From JAPHSX01 sp050298555 (lineage in GTDB: Bacteria > Pseudomonadota > Gammaproteobacteria > Thiohalomonadales > Thiohalomonadaceae): a stretch of 37,249 nt of DNA. Below the pieces are notes generated by a model. That model made no database searches, was not told the origin of the DNA, and saw only the letters and a program-made list of their open reading frames with translations. This document shows positions 1-10,695 of this stretch, one piece after another; position 1 is the stretch's first letter, and every line of letters begins with the position of its first letter. Location: positions 1 through 37,249 of the forward strand of contig JBNKUL010000089.1 in NCBI GenBank assembly GCA_050298555.1. Direction: 5' to 3'. A program made the translations under genes and the position numbers.

Positions 1-98
1 TAATCCTCCTCTGCATAGAAACAGGCCTGGCGGTTGTTACCGCGCTGAATGATATGGTGTGGAATATTGGGTAGGGATACCCGTGCGCGTCGTGGCAT
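1..98 (-). CDS. REP-associated tyrosine transposase (RAYT, Y1_Tnp family), N-terminal part only
   Basis: The reverse strand from an ATG at 98 reads MPRRARVSLPNIPHHIIQRG followed by NNRQACFYAEED, then leaves the window. The HHIIQRGNNRQ block is the classic N-terminus of the single-domain HUH/Y1 transposases that mobilise REP palindromes. A purine-rich AAGGAAG lies a few bases upstream of the ATG. The catalytic HUH pair and tyrosine lie beyond the edge, so integrity cannot be judged. Repeats typical of this family's surroundings follow at 122-180, 1712-1740 and 1764-1822. The family assignment rests on 32 residues but they are diagnostic. Confidence 0.85.
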   Translation of the reverse strand, partial: MPRRARVSLPNIPHHIIQRGNNRQACFYAEED

Positions 99-121
99 CG
101 TGATCTTCCTTGATCATCATT

Positions 122-180
122 CTAATTAACTCAGATTATAGGGGTTATAAGGGAAAAACGTGGTCTGTCCCCTATTATTT
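122..180. repeat. RAYT-neighbourhood repeat, copy A (core GGTCTGTCCCC)
   Basis: This stretch directly upstream of the transposase start matches 1764-1822 nearly base for base: CTAATTAACTCAGATTATA, a short variable spot, then GAAAAACG, TGGTCTGTCCCC and TATTATT. A shorter third copy is at 1712-1740. The copies bracket the lipoprotein/DUF2442 segment and are non-coding. Similar GGGGACAGACC elements are common around Y1 transposases in gammaproteobacteria (established association, not checked here). Confidence 0.75.
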
Positions 181-235
181 AGGGACTAATTTAGCGACTA
201 CGGTTCGGCCTGACCAGCCGCTTCGCCTGGTAGTT

Positions 236-254
236 AAAGGGGGCTGGCCCCTTT
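236..254. repeat. Short inverted repeat (REP-like)
   Basis: AAAGGGG at 236-242 and CCCCTTT at 248-254 form a perfect 7-bp stem with a 5-nt loop. It resembles the inverted repeat at 6230-6252 at the other end of the island. It lies between the transposase 5' region and the lipoprotein stop. Confidence 0.5.
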
Positions 255-265
255 GTTAATTTTAG

Positions 266-291
266 AAAAACTGTGTTCTGACACCGTTTTT
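266..291. repeat. Imperfect palindrome near the lipoprotein 3' end
   Basis: AAAAACTGTGT (266-276) and ACACCGTTTTT (281-291) are complementary apart from one position, with a TCTG loop. The sequence resembles the flanking GAAAAACG...GGTCTGTCCCC repeats, so it is probably a diverged relative. Read on the minus strand it ends in a T-run and could terminate the lipoprotein transcript, whose stop codon is at 297. Confidence 0.45.
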
Positions 292-296
292 TTCGT

Positions 297-1262
297 TCAT
301 TTTAATGGCTCTATACACACCCTACGCTCAATGCGTTGTTTGCCTTCTATATGGTCGTTTATCATGTACCATGGATGTAAAGCCTCAGAAATCTCACCAT
401 CATTACTCCTTACCACGACAACCTCATATTCACACAGCACGGCATCATCCATCAGCTCATTCGTTTCAGCCAACCACTGATTCAACAAATCATTCGCAGA
501 CACGGTGACGGCACCAGCATCCTCTCCAGTGACAGTTACATTAATATCACTAGAACTAAGACCATAAGATCCATCCCCCCTCTTAATCGGGCAAGTCAGT
601 TTTGATGATACGTAGAATTTGTCAGCCGCCATGCCTGACGGTGTCCAAGTAATTGGGATCTCTTCATTGTTTTCATACACACTCTTATCCGGCAGTATAA
701 AATCGACTGGGGCAGGCATAATAACGTAAGAACCTGTCGCGTCTTCTTCGTAGGTTCTGTGCAACGAGAAACTGAAGCGTAGACCTTCGTGATTATATGG
801 AACGAGCGCTCTATAACCCCCACTCGCCTCGACCATCGTATATATCTCACCACCGGCACTAACAGTCAGCGTATCGCCGTCTACCAACCTCTTACTATCC
901 ATATCGACATCACACTCTCCAGCCAAAACCCGTTCAGCAAAGAGGCAATCAAAGTCGAACTCAGGCATATCATGAAAGTGGGCATAAGCAACGGCCTCTC
1001 CATTTTCATTACCTGTAACAGAAAATTGAACGTCTAGGTCTTCTGTAGAAATCCCTCTAGATGTCGAAGTGTATGGCGCGTCAATAATTCTGTAGTCTTT
1101 CGGCTCAACTCTGTCTGCACCGACAGTCGGTTCACATATAGCAAAACGCCAATCAGTCACATCATCGTCTGGACTGGCACAGCCGGAAATAAGCGCACCA
1201 AATATGACTAATCCTGCTGTTGTCTTTATTTCCATAGATTCCCTGACTTTTCGGCTGTTCAT
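297..1262 (-). CDS. Predicted lipoprotein of unknown function
   Basis: The 321-residue product has a lipoprotein signal sequence: a charged start, the hydrophobic stretch TTAGLVIFGALISGC and a lipobox LISGC, so the mature protein would begin at that cysteine. The next residues are Ala-Ser, not Asp, which favours the outer membrane. An internal ATG (first base 1235) preceded by AGGGA would give a more compact signal peptide starting MEIKTT; the upstream ATG has AAGGA very close. The rest is acidic and beta-rich with several cysteines, and I recognise no domain. It sits alone between transposase-linked repeats in AT-rich DNA, which points to acquired cargo. The function is unknown. Confidence 0.75.
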   Translation of the reverse strand: MNSRKVRESMEIKTTAGLVIFGALISGCASPDDDVTDWRFAICEPTVGADRVEPKDYRIIDAPYTSTSRGISTEDLDVQFSVTGNENGEAVAYAHFHDMPEFDFDCLFAERVLAGECDVDMDSKRLVDGDTLTVSAGGEIYTMVEASGGYRALVPYNHEGLRFSFSLHRTYEEDATGSYVIMPAPVDFILPDKSVYENNEEIPITWTPSGMAADKFYVSSKLTCPIKRGDGSYGLSSSDINVTVTGEDAGAVTVSANDLLNQWLAETNELMDDAVLCEYEVVVVRSNDGEISEALHPWYMINDHIEGKQRIERRVCIEPLK

Positions 1263-1351
1263 CTTTCCTTCGAACTCATTAAAATAGGGGCGAGAGTATT
1301 ATTCACTAATATTAGAAATAATTGTTCTCTGATCCGGTTTTTGGACCCAAC

Positions 1352-1639
1352 TTATTTTCGACTAAAGGTCTCTGAGCTTTCCCCATCCATCAAAGGAAAC
1401 CTCTCTGGATGCTCAATCATCTCCACACTCAGATCAACATCCAGCTCCGGCCAATAGAAGTGTCCCAGTGAAGGTTCTTCAACATTGATGATTGACTTCA
1501 CCGGCTGCTCCTTAAACCAGGGGAACTCCTCATATGACATAAACAGTTCCTTATCATGCGACAAGAGCCAAACACCATGACTGGAGATATGGGTTATTTC
1601 AACGGTTGAAGTGCTGTTGCCATGCGCTAATGAGCTCAT
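1352..1639 (-). CDS. DUF2442 family protein
   Basis: This is a small 95-residue protein with the DUF2442 hallmarks: a short N-terminal strand region (VEITHISSHGVWLL), the LFMSYEEFPWFK segment, the VEEPSLGHFYWPELDVDL block and a C-terminal PERFPL. GAGGG lies about 7 nt upstream of the ATG. DUF2442 genes normally follow and overlap a DUF4160 gene, and the pair is often listed as a possible toxin-antitoxin-like unit without firm biochemistry. Here only the tail of the DUF4160 partner remains (1599-1714), so this gene is an orphan. The family assignment is good; the function is unknown. Confidence 0.8.
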   Translation of the reverse strand: MSSLAHGNSTSTVEITHISSHGVWLLSHDKELFMSYEEFPWFKEQPVKSIINVEEPSLGHFYWPELDVDLSVEMIEHPERFPLMDGESSETFSRK

Positions 1640-1714
1640 CGTAGTGGCCCTCTATCAGTGTCTCGATATTTCGTAGCTGTGCTCTTGTGTAACGATAATT
1701 CTTTGCCAGCTGGG
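1599..1714 (-). pseudogene. C-terminal remnant of a DUF4160 gene, truncated by a repeat
   Basis: From about 1712 to the TGA at 1599 the minus strand encodes QLAKNYRYTRAQLRNIETLI and then EGHYDELISAWQQHF, the usual C-terminus of DUF4160 proteins. It overlaps the DUF2442 start as intact pairs do. Upstream of 1714 the homology stops exactly where repeat copy B (1712-1740) begins. The frame stays open through the repeat to an ATG at 1760, giving a chimeric 53-codon ORF beginning MSREDKRIIGDRPRFS, with no clear ribosome site. The N-terminal half of DUF4160 is missing. Confidence 0.7.
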
Positions 1715-1740
1715 AAAAACGGGGTCTGTCCCCTATTATT
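1712..1740. repeat. RAYT-neighbourhood repeat, copy B, inserted in DUF4160
   Basis: GGGAAAAACG followed by GGGTCTGTCCCC and TATTATT. It matches the 3' half of copies A and C and abuts the broken DUF4160 reading frame, marking the truncation point. Confidence 0.75.
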
Positions 1741-1763
1741 CTCTTATCTTCCCTGGACATTTC

Positions 1764-1822
1764 GCTAATTAACTCAGATTATAGACGTCATAAGTGAAAA
1801 ACGTGGTCTGTCCCCTATTATT
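1764..1822. repeat. RAYT-neighbourhood repeat, copy C
   Basis: Near-identical to 122-180 over about 58 bp, in the same orientation. Together with copy B it fills the gap between DUF2442/DUF4160 and the NACHT gene. Confidence 0.75.
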
Positions 1823-1831
1823 CGTTTTCTT

Positions 1832-1853
1832 GGGGGAACGTCAATCTGACCCC
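1832..1853. repeat. Related palindromic element downstream of the NACHT gene
   Basis: GGGGG at 1832-1836 and CCCC at 1850-1853 bracket AACGTCAATCTGA; on the minus strand it reads GTGGGGTCAGATTGACG. This is a second, diverged member of the GGGGTC repeat class. It lies 12 nt past the NACHT stop codon and may act as its 3' end. Confidence 0.5.
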
Positions 1854-1865
1854 ACTTATTTTTAT

Positions 1866-4649
1866 TTACTGCCTAATTTTGAGCGCGTTTCTGCCTGACA
1901 ATAATGAAGAATCAGATACTTTTGTACTCCTAATATCGAGTGACCTTAAGTCTTTGTGTTCTACTAATGGCATAATGCTTGCCACCTGTGTTCCTCTGAG
2001 ATTAATGTGCACCAGTTTGTGAAGTTTGGATAGTGGCTTGATATCTGCCACACGTGTATCGCCCATATCTACAATTATAAGTTCTTTAAGTTTTGCTAGT
2101 GGTGTGATATCTACCACCTGTGTACGACGCATAATTAGCAGCATCAATTTGTTAAGTTTATTTAGTGATTTGATATCAGCTACTGGTGTATCGTTAAAAG
2201 TGAGGATCTCTAACTTGTTCAGTTTAGTGAGCGGTGAGATATCGGTTACTTGCGTGTCATCGAACTGAAGGAATTCTAGCTTATCAAGCTGACAAAGCGG
2301 GGTGAGATCAGACACCAGTGTATGACTAATGGTAAGGGCCTTCAGATTTTTAAGCTGAGCAAGTGGCGTGATATCAGTCACCTTCGTGCCGTCTAGCCTA
2401 ATGCTAGCCAAATTACTGAGTTGTGACAGTGGTGCGATATCAGTCACCTTCGTACCATCGAGCCCAATGCTCACCAAGTTGCTGAGTTGTGACAGTGGTG
2501 TGATATCTTTTACATCAGTATCATTGAGGGCAAGATTCTCTAAATTTTTAAGCTTAGCTAGTGGCTTTATATTTGTGACTTTCGTGTTATTGAGTATCAA
2601 GAACTTTACCCCCCCGATCTCACTCAGAGGTAAAGTGTTTTTTATATTTTTATTATTTATAATGCAAAGCCGTATACGAGATTTTGTCTCTAAATTCTTA
2701 AGGTCTGTAAGTTTTATAGTAGGTAATAATGACTCCTCAGAATCATCTGTCCGGACTGAAGAAGCACCCACTATAGCTGCGTAACCAGACACTAATAAAG
2801 CAGGCAAAACCAATTTATCAATTTCTAAGTCCCTAAGCTCCCATTCTTCTATTGCACGTTGACAGCAACGACTTGCTAGAGCATCTTTCGTTTCTTCTCC
2901 TAGGCGTATGTGTCGGTCTGACAGCACACGCGCCGCCAGCGCCGCTTTCTCGCTTATTAATTGCTTATTGTTACCATCTATATCAAATAGAATCTCTGCG
3001 AGATCATCTACCCAGTCTTGCTCTCGTTCTGCTGATTGCAGTTCGAACAGGTAAACAAGGGTTTCACGCCAGAGTGCATGCTCACTCCATGTAGACATTT
3101 TTTTTCTAGTTACCGGGTCGCTATCTTTTAGCTTATTGTGAATAAATGCGCGGCTTGCAATCCGTGCATCCAAATAACAGGCACAGAAGTATTCTTGAAA
3201 GCTCAAGTGCACGAAAGCAAAGCGTTTATCGCCACGAGGTAGCAATAAGCCACTACGGCGCGCCACCCAATAAAGAAATGTTTGAGCTGACTTTTCAGGC
3301 TGTTCTACTCCAGAATCCTTCATTGCAATGATCAGCCACTTCAAAACATCCTTTTCACTAGCTAATACACCTGAATCACTATCACTTCCTTCATCTTGTG
3401 CATTATCACGCTGTTTCTGCATTTCAAAGCCGACATAAGCCAACCAGGACTTTCTATCTTTCCATGTATGGTGTACGAGAGTATCACCAGGTTCGATTTT
3501 GCGTTGCTTATCTATGGTGTTTATATATGCGTTGGCAATTTCTTCATAGAGCAGAGCCTTACCATCAGGAAGGTGCGCTCGTTCACGATGAACGATCGCC
3601 ATTAGACTGAGTAAATTTGGTGTTCGCGCTAATTGCCTAATGGCATCTGATTGTGACAGAGACACAAGTAAATCGCTGGCCTTTTCTTGTGCATCTTGTT
3701 CTGTGGCACAACGTTGGCGATACCAATTCTCAGCAAATGCTGCAATACGGCTTTGATTAAATGGCATAAGGTAACGAATTTCTGCTTCTCTAATTTTAAC
3801 TTCTTTATGCAGTAACGTCTGCTTATGCTCAGATCTTAGCTCACGAACATCATACTTTAGAGATGATTTCAGGTGTGATTTCTTTTCCAAGCTACTAAAA
3901 TCTATCTCATCTGAATGATCTGTTATGTTTGCTTCAACAGCATCTGTTAACCCTATCGATTCGTGTATAGAGAAATCTACCGGTCCATCTTCATAACCTA
4001 CGATTCGTGAGGTGGCAAGAACACATGCATTTTGCTCATGCGCATTCGCAATCCAATCTGCAACAACCTTTCGGTGCGGTACTGGAATTTCATCCACACC
4101 ATCTAAGATTAGGACATATCTGCCTGCTTCTATTCGCGAGCGCAAACTAGTTTTTAGTGCGTTATCCGCTTGATTTCCAAGCAATCTGACAGCTATTGTT
4201 TCAGCTAAATCAGACAGTGTGATATTTGATGAAAATACCGATGCTGGCATTTCCCTCAACACACACGGCAGTGGTACACAATCATCCAGCAAGGGTATAA
4301 GTGGCTCGGCAAGCCCTGCCGACAGTCGCCATGCCAACCAGTTGCTCAACGTAGTCTTACCACCACCGGGATCACCCAGCACAACCAACTGCGGATATTT
4401 ATTCAATGTTTCAAGCAGCCCCTTACCAGCAGGCCATGACTTGGGATCGCTATCTGCGCTTACTGGTTTCTCTGACAACATTGGAGAGACGAAAAGAGTT
4501 TCAATACGTAAAGGTGGCAGGTCGCGCATGGCCGGAAGTGCAAGAGTTTCAACAATACCATGGCGACGTCGAACTTCCCCCAGATACGGGCGCATGCTCA
4601 GGTCGTCCCATAGCCTTGGTAATACGCTGTTTGGTATTTGCTTTCTCAT
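1866..4649 (-). CDS. NACHT-type STAND NTPase with C-terminal leucine-rich repeats
   Basis: A 927-residue prokaryotic NLR-like protein. About 90 residues precede the NACHT module. Walker A is GDPGGGKT (92-99), Walker B is YVLILDGVDEI (178-188) with the NACHT-type LDGxDE, and a sensor arginine follows in CVLATSR (209-215). A charged insert (about 225-285) precedes FAENWYRQRC, and FVHLSFQEYFCACYL (about 475-490) is the conserved NACHT-associated helical motif. From about residue 650 to the end there are roughly eleven 22-residue LRR units of the form LxxLxxLxxLxLxxTxVxDIxP. I see no TIR, nuclease, protease or membrane segment. Bacterial NACHT proteins are established anti-phage factors; a sensor role for the LRR is inferred. 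It overlaps the KAP gene by ATGA, so the two are co-translated. Confidence 0.9.
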   Translation of the reverse strand: MRKQIPNSVLPRLWDDLSMRPYLGEVRRRHGIVETLALPAMRDLPPLRIETLFVSPMLSEKPVSADSDPKSWPAGKGLLETLNKYPQLVVLGDPGGGKTTLSNWLAWRLSAGLAEPLIPLLDDCVPLPCVLREMPASVFSSNITLSDLAETIAVRLLGNQADNALKTSLRSRIEAGRYVLILDGVDEIPVPHRKVVADWIANAHEQNACVLATSRIVGYEDGPVDFSIHESIGLTDAVEANITDHSDEIDFSSLEKKSHLKSSLKYDVRELRSEHKQTLLHKEVKIREAEIRYLMPFNQSRIAAFAENWYRQRCATEQDAQEKASDLLVSLSQSDAIRQLARTPNLLSLMAIVHRERAHLPDGKALLYEEIANAYINTIDKQRKIEPGDTLVHHTWKDRKSWLAYVGFEMQKQRDNAQDEGSDSDSGVLASEKDVLKWLIIAMKDSGVEQPEKSAQTFLYWVARRSGLLLPRGDKRFAFVHLSFQEYFCACYLDARIASRAFIHNKLKDSDPVTRKKMSTWSEHALWRETLVYLFELQSAEREQDWVDDLAEILFDIDGNNKQLISEKAALAARVLSDRHIRLGEETKDALASRCCQRAIEEWELRDLEIDKLVLPALLVSGYAAIVGASSVRTDDSEESLLPTIKLTDLKNLETKSRIRLCIINNKNIKNTLPLSEIGGVKFLILNNTKVTNIKPLAKLKNLENLALNDTDVKDITPLSQLSNLVSIGLDGTKVTDIAPLSQLSNLASIRLDGTKVTDITPLAQLKNLKALTISHTLVSDLTPLCQLDKLEFLQFDDTQVTDISPLTKLNKLEILTFNDTPVADIKSLNKLNKLMLLIMRRTQVVDITPLAKLKELIIVDMGDTRVADIKPLSKLHKLVHINLRGTQVASIMPLVEHKDLRSLDIRSTKVSDSSLLSGRNALKIRQ
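2371..2502 (-). repeat. Two near-identical 66-bp LRR-coding units
   Basis: The blocks at 2371-2436 and 2437-2502 have a strict 66-bp period (both start ATATCAGTCACCTTCGT on the plus strand and share GAGTTGTGACAGTGGTG) and encode two adjacent LRR units beginning LSQLSNL with the core LDGTKVTDI. Neighbouring units are far more diverged in DNA, so this pair looks recently duplicated or gene-converted inside the sensor array. Confidence 0.75.
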
Positions 4650-6043
4650 AGTTCTGCCGACTTGTTGTGTTGCCCACTATTCAGTAGAGGGAGAAAATCA
4701 TTACTCAGAAGGTAATCTTGGTATTTGCGTATCAAGCCATCTATCCAGAATATATCGATATCACCAGGATTGGGAAATTCAGACACCCACGTTTCTTCAT
4801 TTTTTCGTCCAGTTAATTTTAGTGCACTTGCCCATTGTTGATTTTTTCTTGCTGTGCCCTCGTCATTTGTGATGAGTTCACCATTGCACCAAGTTACAAC
4901 TTCGGCACCAAAATTTGGATTAAAATGCCAGCGTTCCCAAAGGTCTCGGTGAAATTGATGAATATATGCTGCAACCAGTACGCGCACAGCCCAAACTTTC
5001 TTTTCCTTAATTGCATTTGGGAAGGGGATGCACTTTGCAAACCTCTCCCACTGATTAGCCAGTGCTTTTAGACGCCTAGGATTTGGAGGCAGGCAAACTG
5101 TTTTTCCGATTGCTGATTTTAGTGCGTTGCCCTGTAATTTGTTTTCTATCCAGCTTGTGAGTAACCTCACCGGCTCATTGGGCAGTGGCAACCGGTAAAT
5201 ATCCGTACAAATCTTTTCAAAATAGTGGGTTGCCCGAAGCTTCAGTTCTTCAGGCGAAGCATTTCCTGGCGCGGAAGTCTCTTCACAAATAGCATCTACT
5301 AACATACGTTCATTAGTGCCTAGAACAAAGACACAACCTGGAATGCTTAGATAAATTTTCAATCCTTCAAGTAGCCGTATTGCAGACTTTGGATTGCACC
5401 GATCAAGATCATCGATGAACACTACGACACGTGCAGCACCATCATCGTTTGGCAGCAAACACTTAATAGTTTCGTGCAAATGATTACGAATGGTATCAGT
5501 ATTCAAGGCTTGTGCATTATGTTTCTTTTCCCAATTCTCACCGAGCTTTTCAATTTTTTCTGCACTGGGAATGCCTTCATAGCCGATGATTTTCCCAATA
5601 TCTGAGAGGCTATTTAGAGTATAGCGCAGTGATATTTCCCCCAATTTTTTGAACTTCTCTTTTACCGCCGGCAATACCCCTATTTGTCGCCGCATTTCGT
5701 GGAGCAATGCTACTACAGGCATTGGCTCATTTTGGTATCGCCACGCATCAAACCAGATTGTGATGATTTCTTTCTGAAGGTCTTTTTGTGCCTGCTTTTG
5801 CTTCCTTGTTTGTGTGGGCTTTTTTCGATTATCGTATAAACCATCATCGACCATCTCCCCACCTAATCGCCACTGCAACTGTCGCATGAAGCTAGTTTTC
5901 CCGCTTCCCCAGTCGCCGTGAATGCCTAGCACATGTGGTGTTTCGCAAGACTGTATTCGTTGGCTAATACGATCAAGTTCATCAGCCCAATCAAGTTTGT
6001 CATCTAGTGTAGGTAAATCATTATGAATAGTTTCTGCAGGCAT
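4646..6043 (-). CDS. KAP family P-loop NTPase
   Basis: The 465-residue product has Walker A GDWGSGKTS (43-51), the KAP signature IWFDAWRYQNE (96-106), Walker B VVVFIDDLDRCNP (206-218) and the C-terminal NPRRLKALAN (321-330). Many KAP NTPases carry membrane helices between Walker A and B; none is evident here, so a soluble form is likely. GAGGG lies upstream of the ATG. The stop overlaps the NACHT-LRR start (ATGA), so the genes form one operon with KAP first. KAP ATPases occur in phage-exclusion proteins such as PifA (family knowledge). Coupling to a NACHT-LRR suggests that one NTPase senses and the other regulates or executes; this is inference. Confidence 0.9.
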   Translation of the reverse strand: MPAETIHNDLPTLDDKLDWADELDRISQRIQSCETPHVLGIHGDWGSGKTSFMRQLQWRLGGEMVDDGLYDNRKKPTQTRKQKQAQKDLQKEIITIWFDAWRYQNEPMPVVALLHEMRRQIGVLPAVKEKFKKLGEISLRYTLNSLSDIGKIIGYEGIPSAEKIEKLGENWEKKHNAQALNTDTIRNHLHETIKCLLPNDDGAARVVVFIDDLDRCNPKSAIRLLEGLKIYLSIPGCVFVLGTNERMLVDAICEETSAPGNASPEELKLRATHYFEKICTDIYRLPLPNEPVRLLTSWIENKLQGNALKSAIGKTVCLPPNPRRLKALANQWERFAKCIPFPNAIKEKKVWAVRVLVAAYIHQFHRDLWERWHFNPNFGAEVVTWCNGELITNDEGTARKNQQWASALKLTGRKNEETWVSEFPNPGDIDIFWIDGLIRKYQDYLLSNDFLPLLNSGQHNKSAEL

Positions 6044-6229
6044 TAGCGTCCCTCAAATAAGTACTAGTTATTATCAACGGATACCAAAATTAAAGAGTGA
6101 AATTCCTTAACCCTCTCCCCTCCTGACACTAGCTCGTCATCCGCTATTATTGCGTTTTCGTATCATATCAAAAGACCAGTTCATTGATACCGTATATCCC
6201 TGCACCCGCTTTTTTAGAAATTTTCTGAA

Positions 6230-6252
6230 TTAAAGGGGTCACTACCCTTTAA
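6230..6252. repeat. Inverted repeat between the HepT and KAP genes
   Basis: TTAAAGGG (6230-6237) and CCCTTTAA (6245-6252) form a perfect 8-bp stem overlapping the hepT stop codon. It resembles the element at 236-254. It may serve as a weak terminator for mntA-hepT or be a REP remnant at the island boundary. Confidence 0.5.
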
Positions 6253-6602
6253 CCCTCTCTCCCTTTTACCCCCCTAAGCCCCTCAACCAACCCCGGCACA
6301 TCATCCCGCACAATACTCCACAGGATGTCATCATCAATCCCCAGATAGCCGTGAATCAGTCGATTACGGGTGGCAATAATCATTCGCCAGGGAATATCAG
6401 AGTAAGTGTCACGAATCTCATCAGGGATGTGAGTGGCGGCCTCACCGATCAGTTCCAGATTGCGCAGGGTAGCATCATAGGTCAATCCACTTGCAACGAA
6501 ACTGTCCTGCTCCATTCCTTCCGTGTAGCTCAACACCTTTTCGGCAAATTCGAGCATGTCATCGATATAGAAGCGCCATTCGCGCTGGCTGGACTCAGAC
6601 AT
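6249..6602 (-). CDS. HepT-like RNase toxin (DUF86)
   Basis: From the ATG at 6602 the product starts MSESSQREWRFYIDDMLEF and has about 117 residues, the usual HepT size. The longer open frame upstream lies inside mntA and is rejected. The HEPN active-site motif RX4HXY is intact as RNRLIHGY, after the typical LRNLELIGEAA helix. HepT is an RNase toxin that MntA silences by adding AMP to the motif tyrosine (established for the family). The start overlaps the mntA stop by 8 bp, so the pair is translationally coupled, antitoxin first. It lies next to the KAP/NACHT operon on the same strand, consistent with a defence island. Confidence 0.9.
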   Translation of the reverse strand: MSESSQREWRFYIDDMLEFAEKVLSYTEGMEQDSFVASGLTYDATLRNLELIGEAATHIPDEIRDTYSDIPWRMIIATRNRLIHGYLGIDDDILWSIVRDDVPGLVEGLRGVKGREG

Positions 6603-6885
6603 TAACCCGTTCCCGCTCAATATAAGGACGTAGTTCAGGCCGCAGCGCCTTTTCAGTGACCAGATCGACCGAGCAACCAAACAGGTCTTCTAGGAAAAAC
6701 TGCACACCAAAGTAGCGCTTTGAGGTGGCGGGGCCATCAAAATCCACCAACACATCGATATCACTGGTGGCTTTTGCGGTATCTCGCGCGGTTGAGCCGA
6801 ACATAGCCAGACGAGTCACACCAAAGCGAGCCTGCAGTTCAGGTTTGCTCTGGCGTAACAGTTCTAATGCTCGCTGTCTGTTCAT
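6595..6885 (-). CDS. MntA-like antitoxin, minimal nucleotidyltransferase
   Basis: A 96-residue MNT-fold protein. The nucleotidyltransferase motif GSX10DXD is intact: GSTARD, spacer, then SDIDVLVDF. It would transfer AMP from ATP to the HepT tyrosine and so neutralise the toxin. I prefer the ATG at 6885 (MNRQRALELL), preceded by GGTGG, over the TTG one codon earlier. It begins 32 nt after the metH stop with a REP palindrome in between, so part of its transcription may come through metH. The family is clear; the in vivo pairing with the downstream hepT is inferred from overlap. Confidence 0.9.
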   Translation of the reverse strand: MNRQRALELLRQSKPELQARFGVTRLAMFGSTARDTAKATSDIDVLVDFDGPATSKRYFGVQFFLEDLFGCSVDLVTEKALRPELRPYIERERVNV

Positions 6886-6899
6886 CAATCCACCATTTC

Positions 6900-6917
6900 G
6901 CGACCAGGAGGTCGCTC

Positions 6918-6921
<4 letters not shown>
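6900..6921 (-). repeat. GTAGGAG-type REP palindrome overlapping the metH stop
   Basis: GCGACC (6900-6905) and GGTCGC (6910-6915) form the stem, with the REP tetranucleotide GTAG at the foot on the minus strand (6921-6918). Its TAG is the metH stop codon. The same family occurs as an inverted pair at 24177-24229. Confidence 0.7.
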
Positions 6922-10616
<3,695 letters not shown>

Positions 10617-10695
10617 GGGGGATCTTTTCGGACTATCTAAATGATGAAGCGGGCGATTTTAGCATGGGCGCGGCGGGGCGCCTATTTCGCCGCCG

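Noticed and set aside
1889..2700. Regular repeats suggestive of a CRISPR or minisatellite
   Set aside because: The 66-bp periodicity is in frame and encodes 22-residue LRR units; there are no unique spacers.
6044..6248. Promoter for the KAP-NACHT operon (GATAAT near 6075 on the minus strand)
   Set aside because: The -10-like word has no acceptable -35 at normal spacing, so I do not call it.
6603..6680. N-terminal extension of HepT
   Set aside because: It lies inside mntA in a different frame; HepT homology starts at MSESSQREW, and the overlap at 6595-6602 is the normal coupling.
10617..10695. B12 or SAH riboswitch upstream of metH
   Set aside because: The gap is too short and contains none of the conserved blocks of either class.
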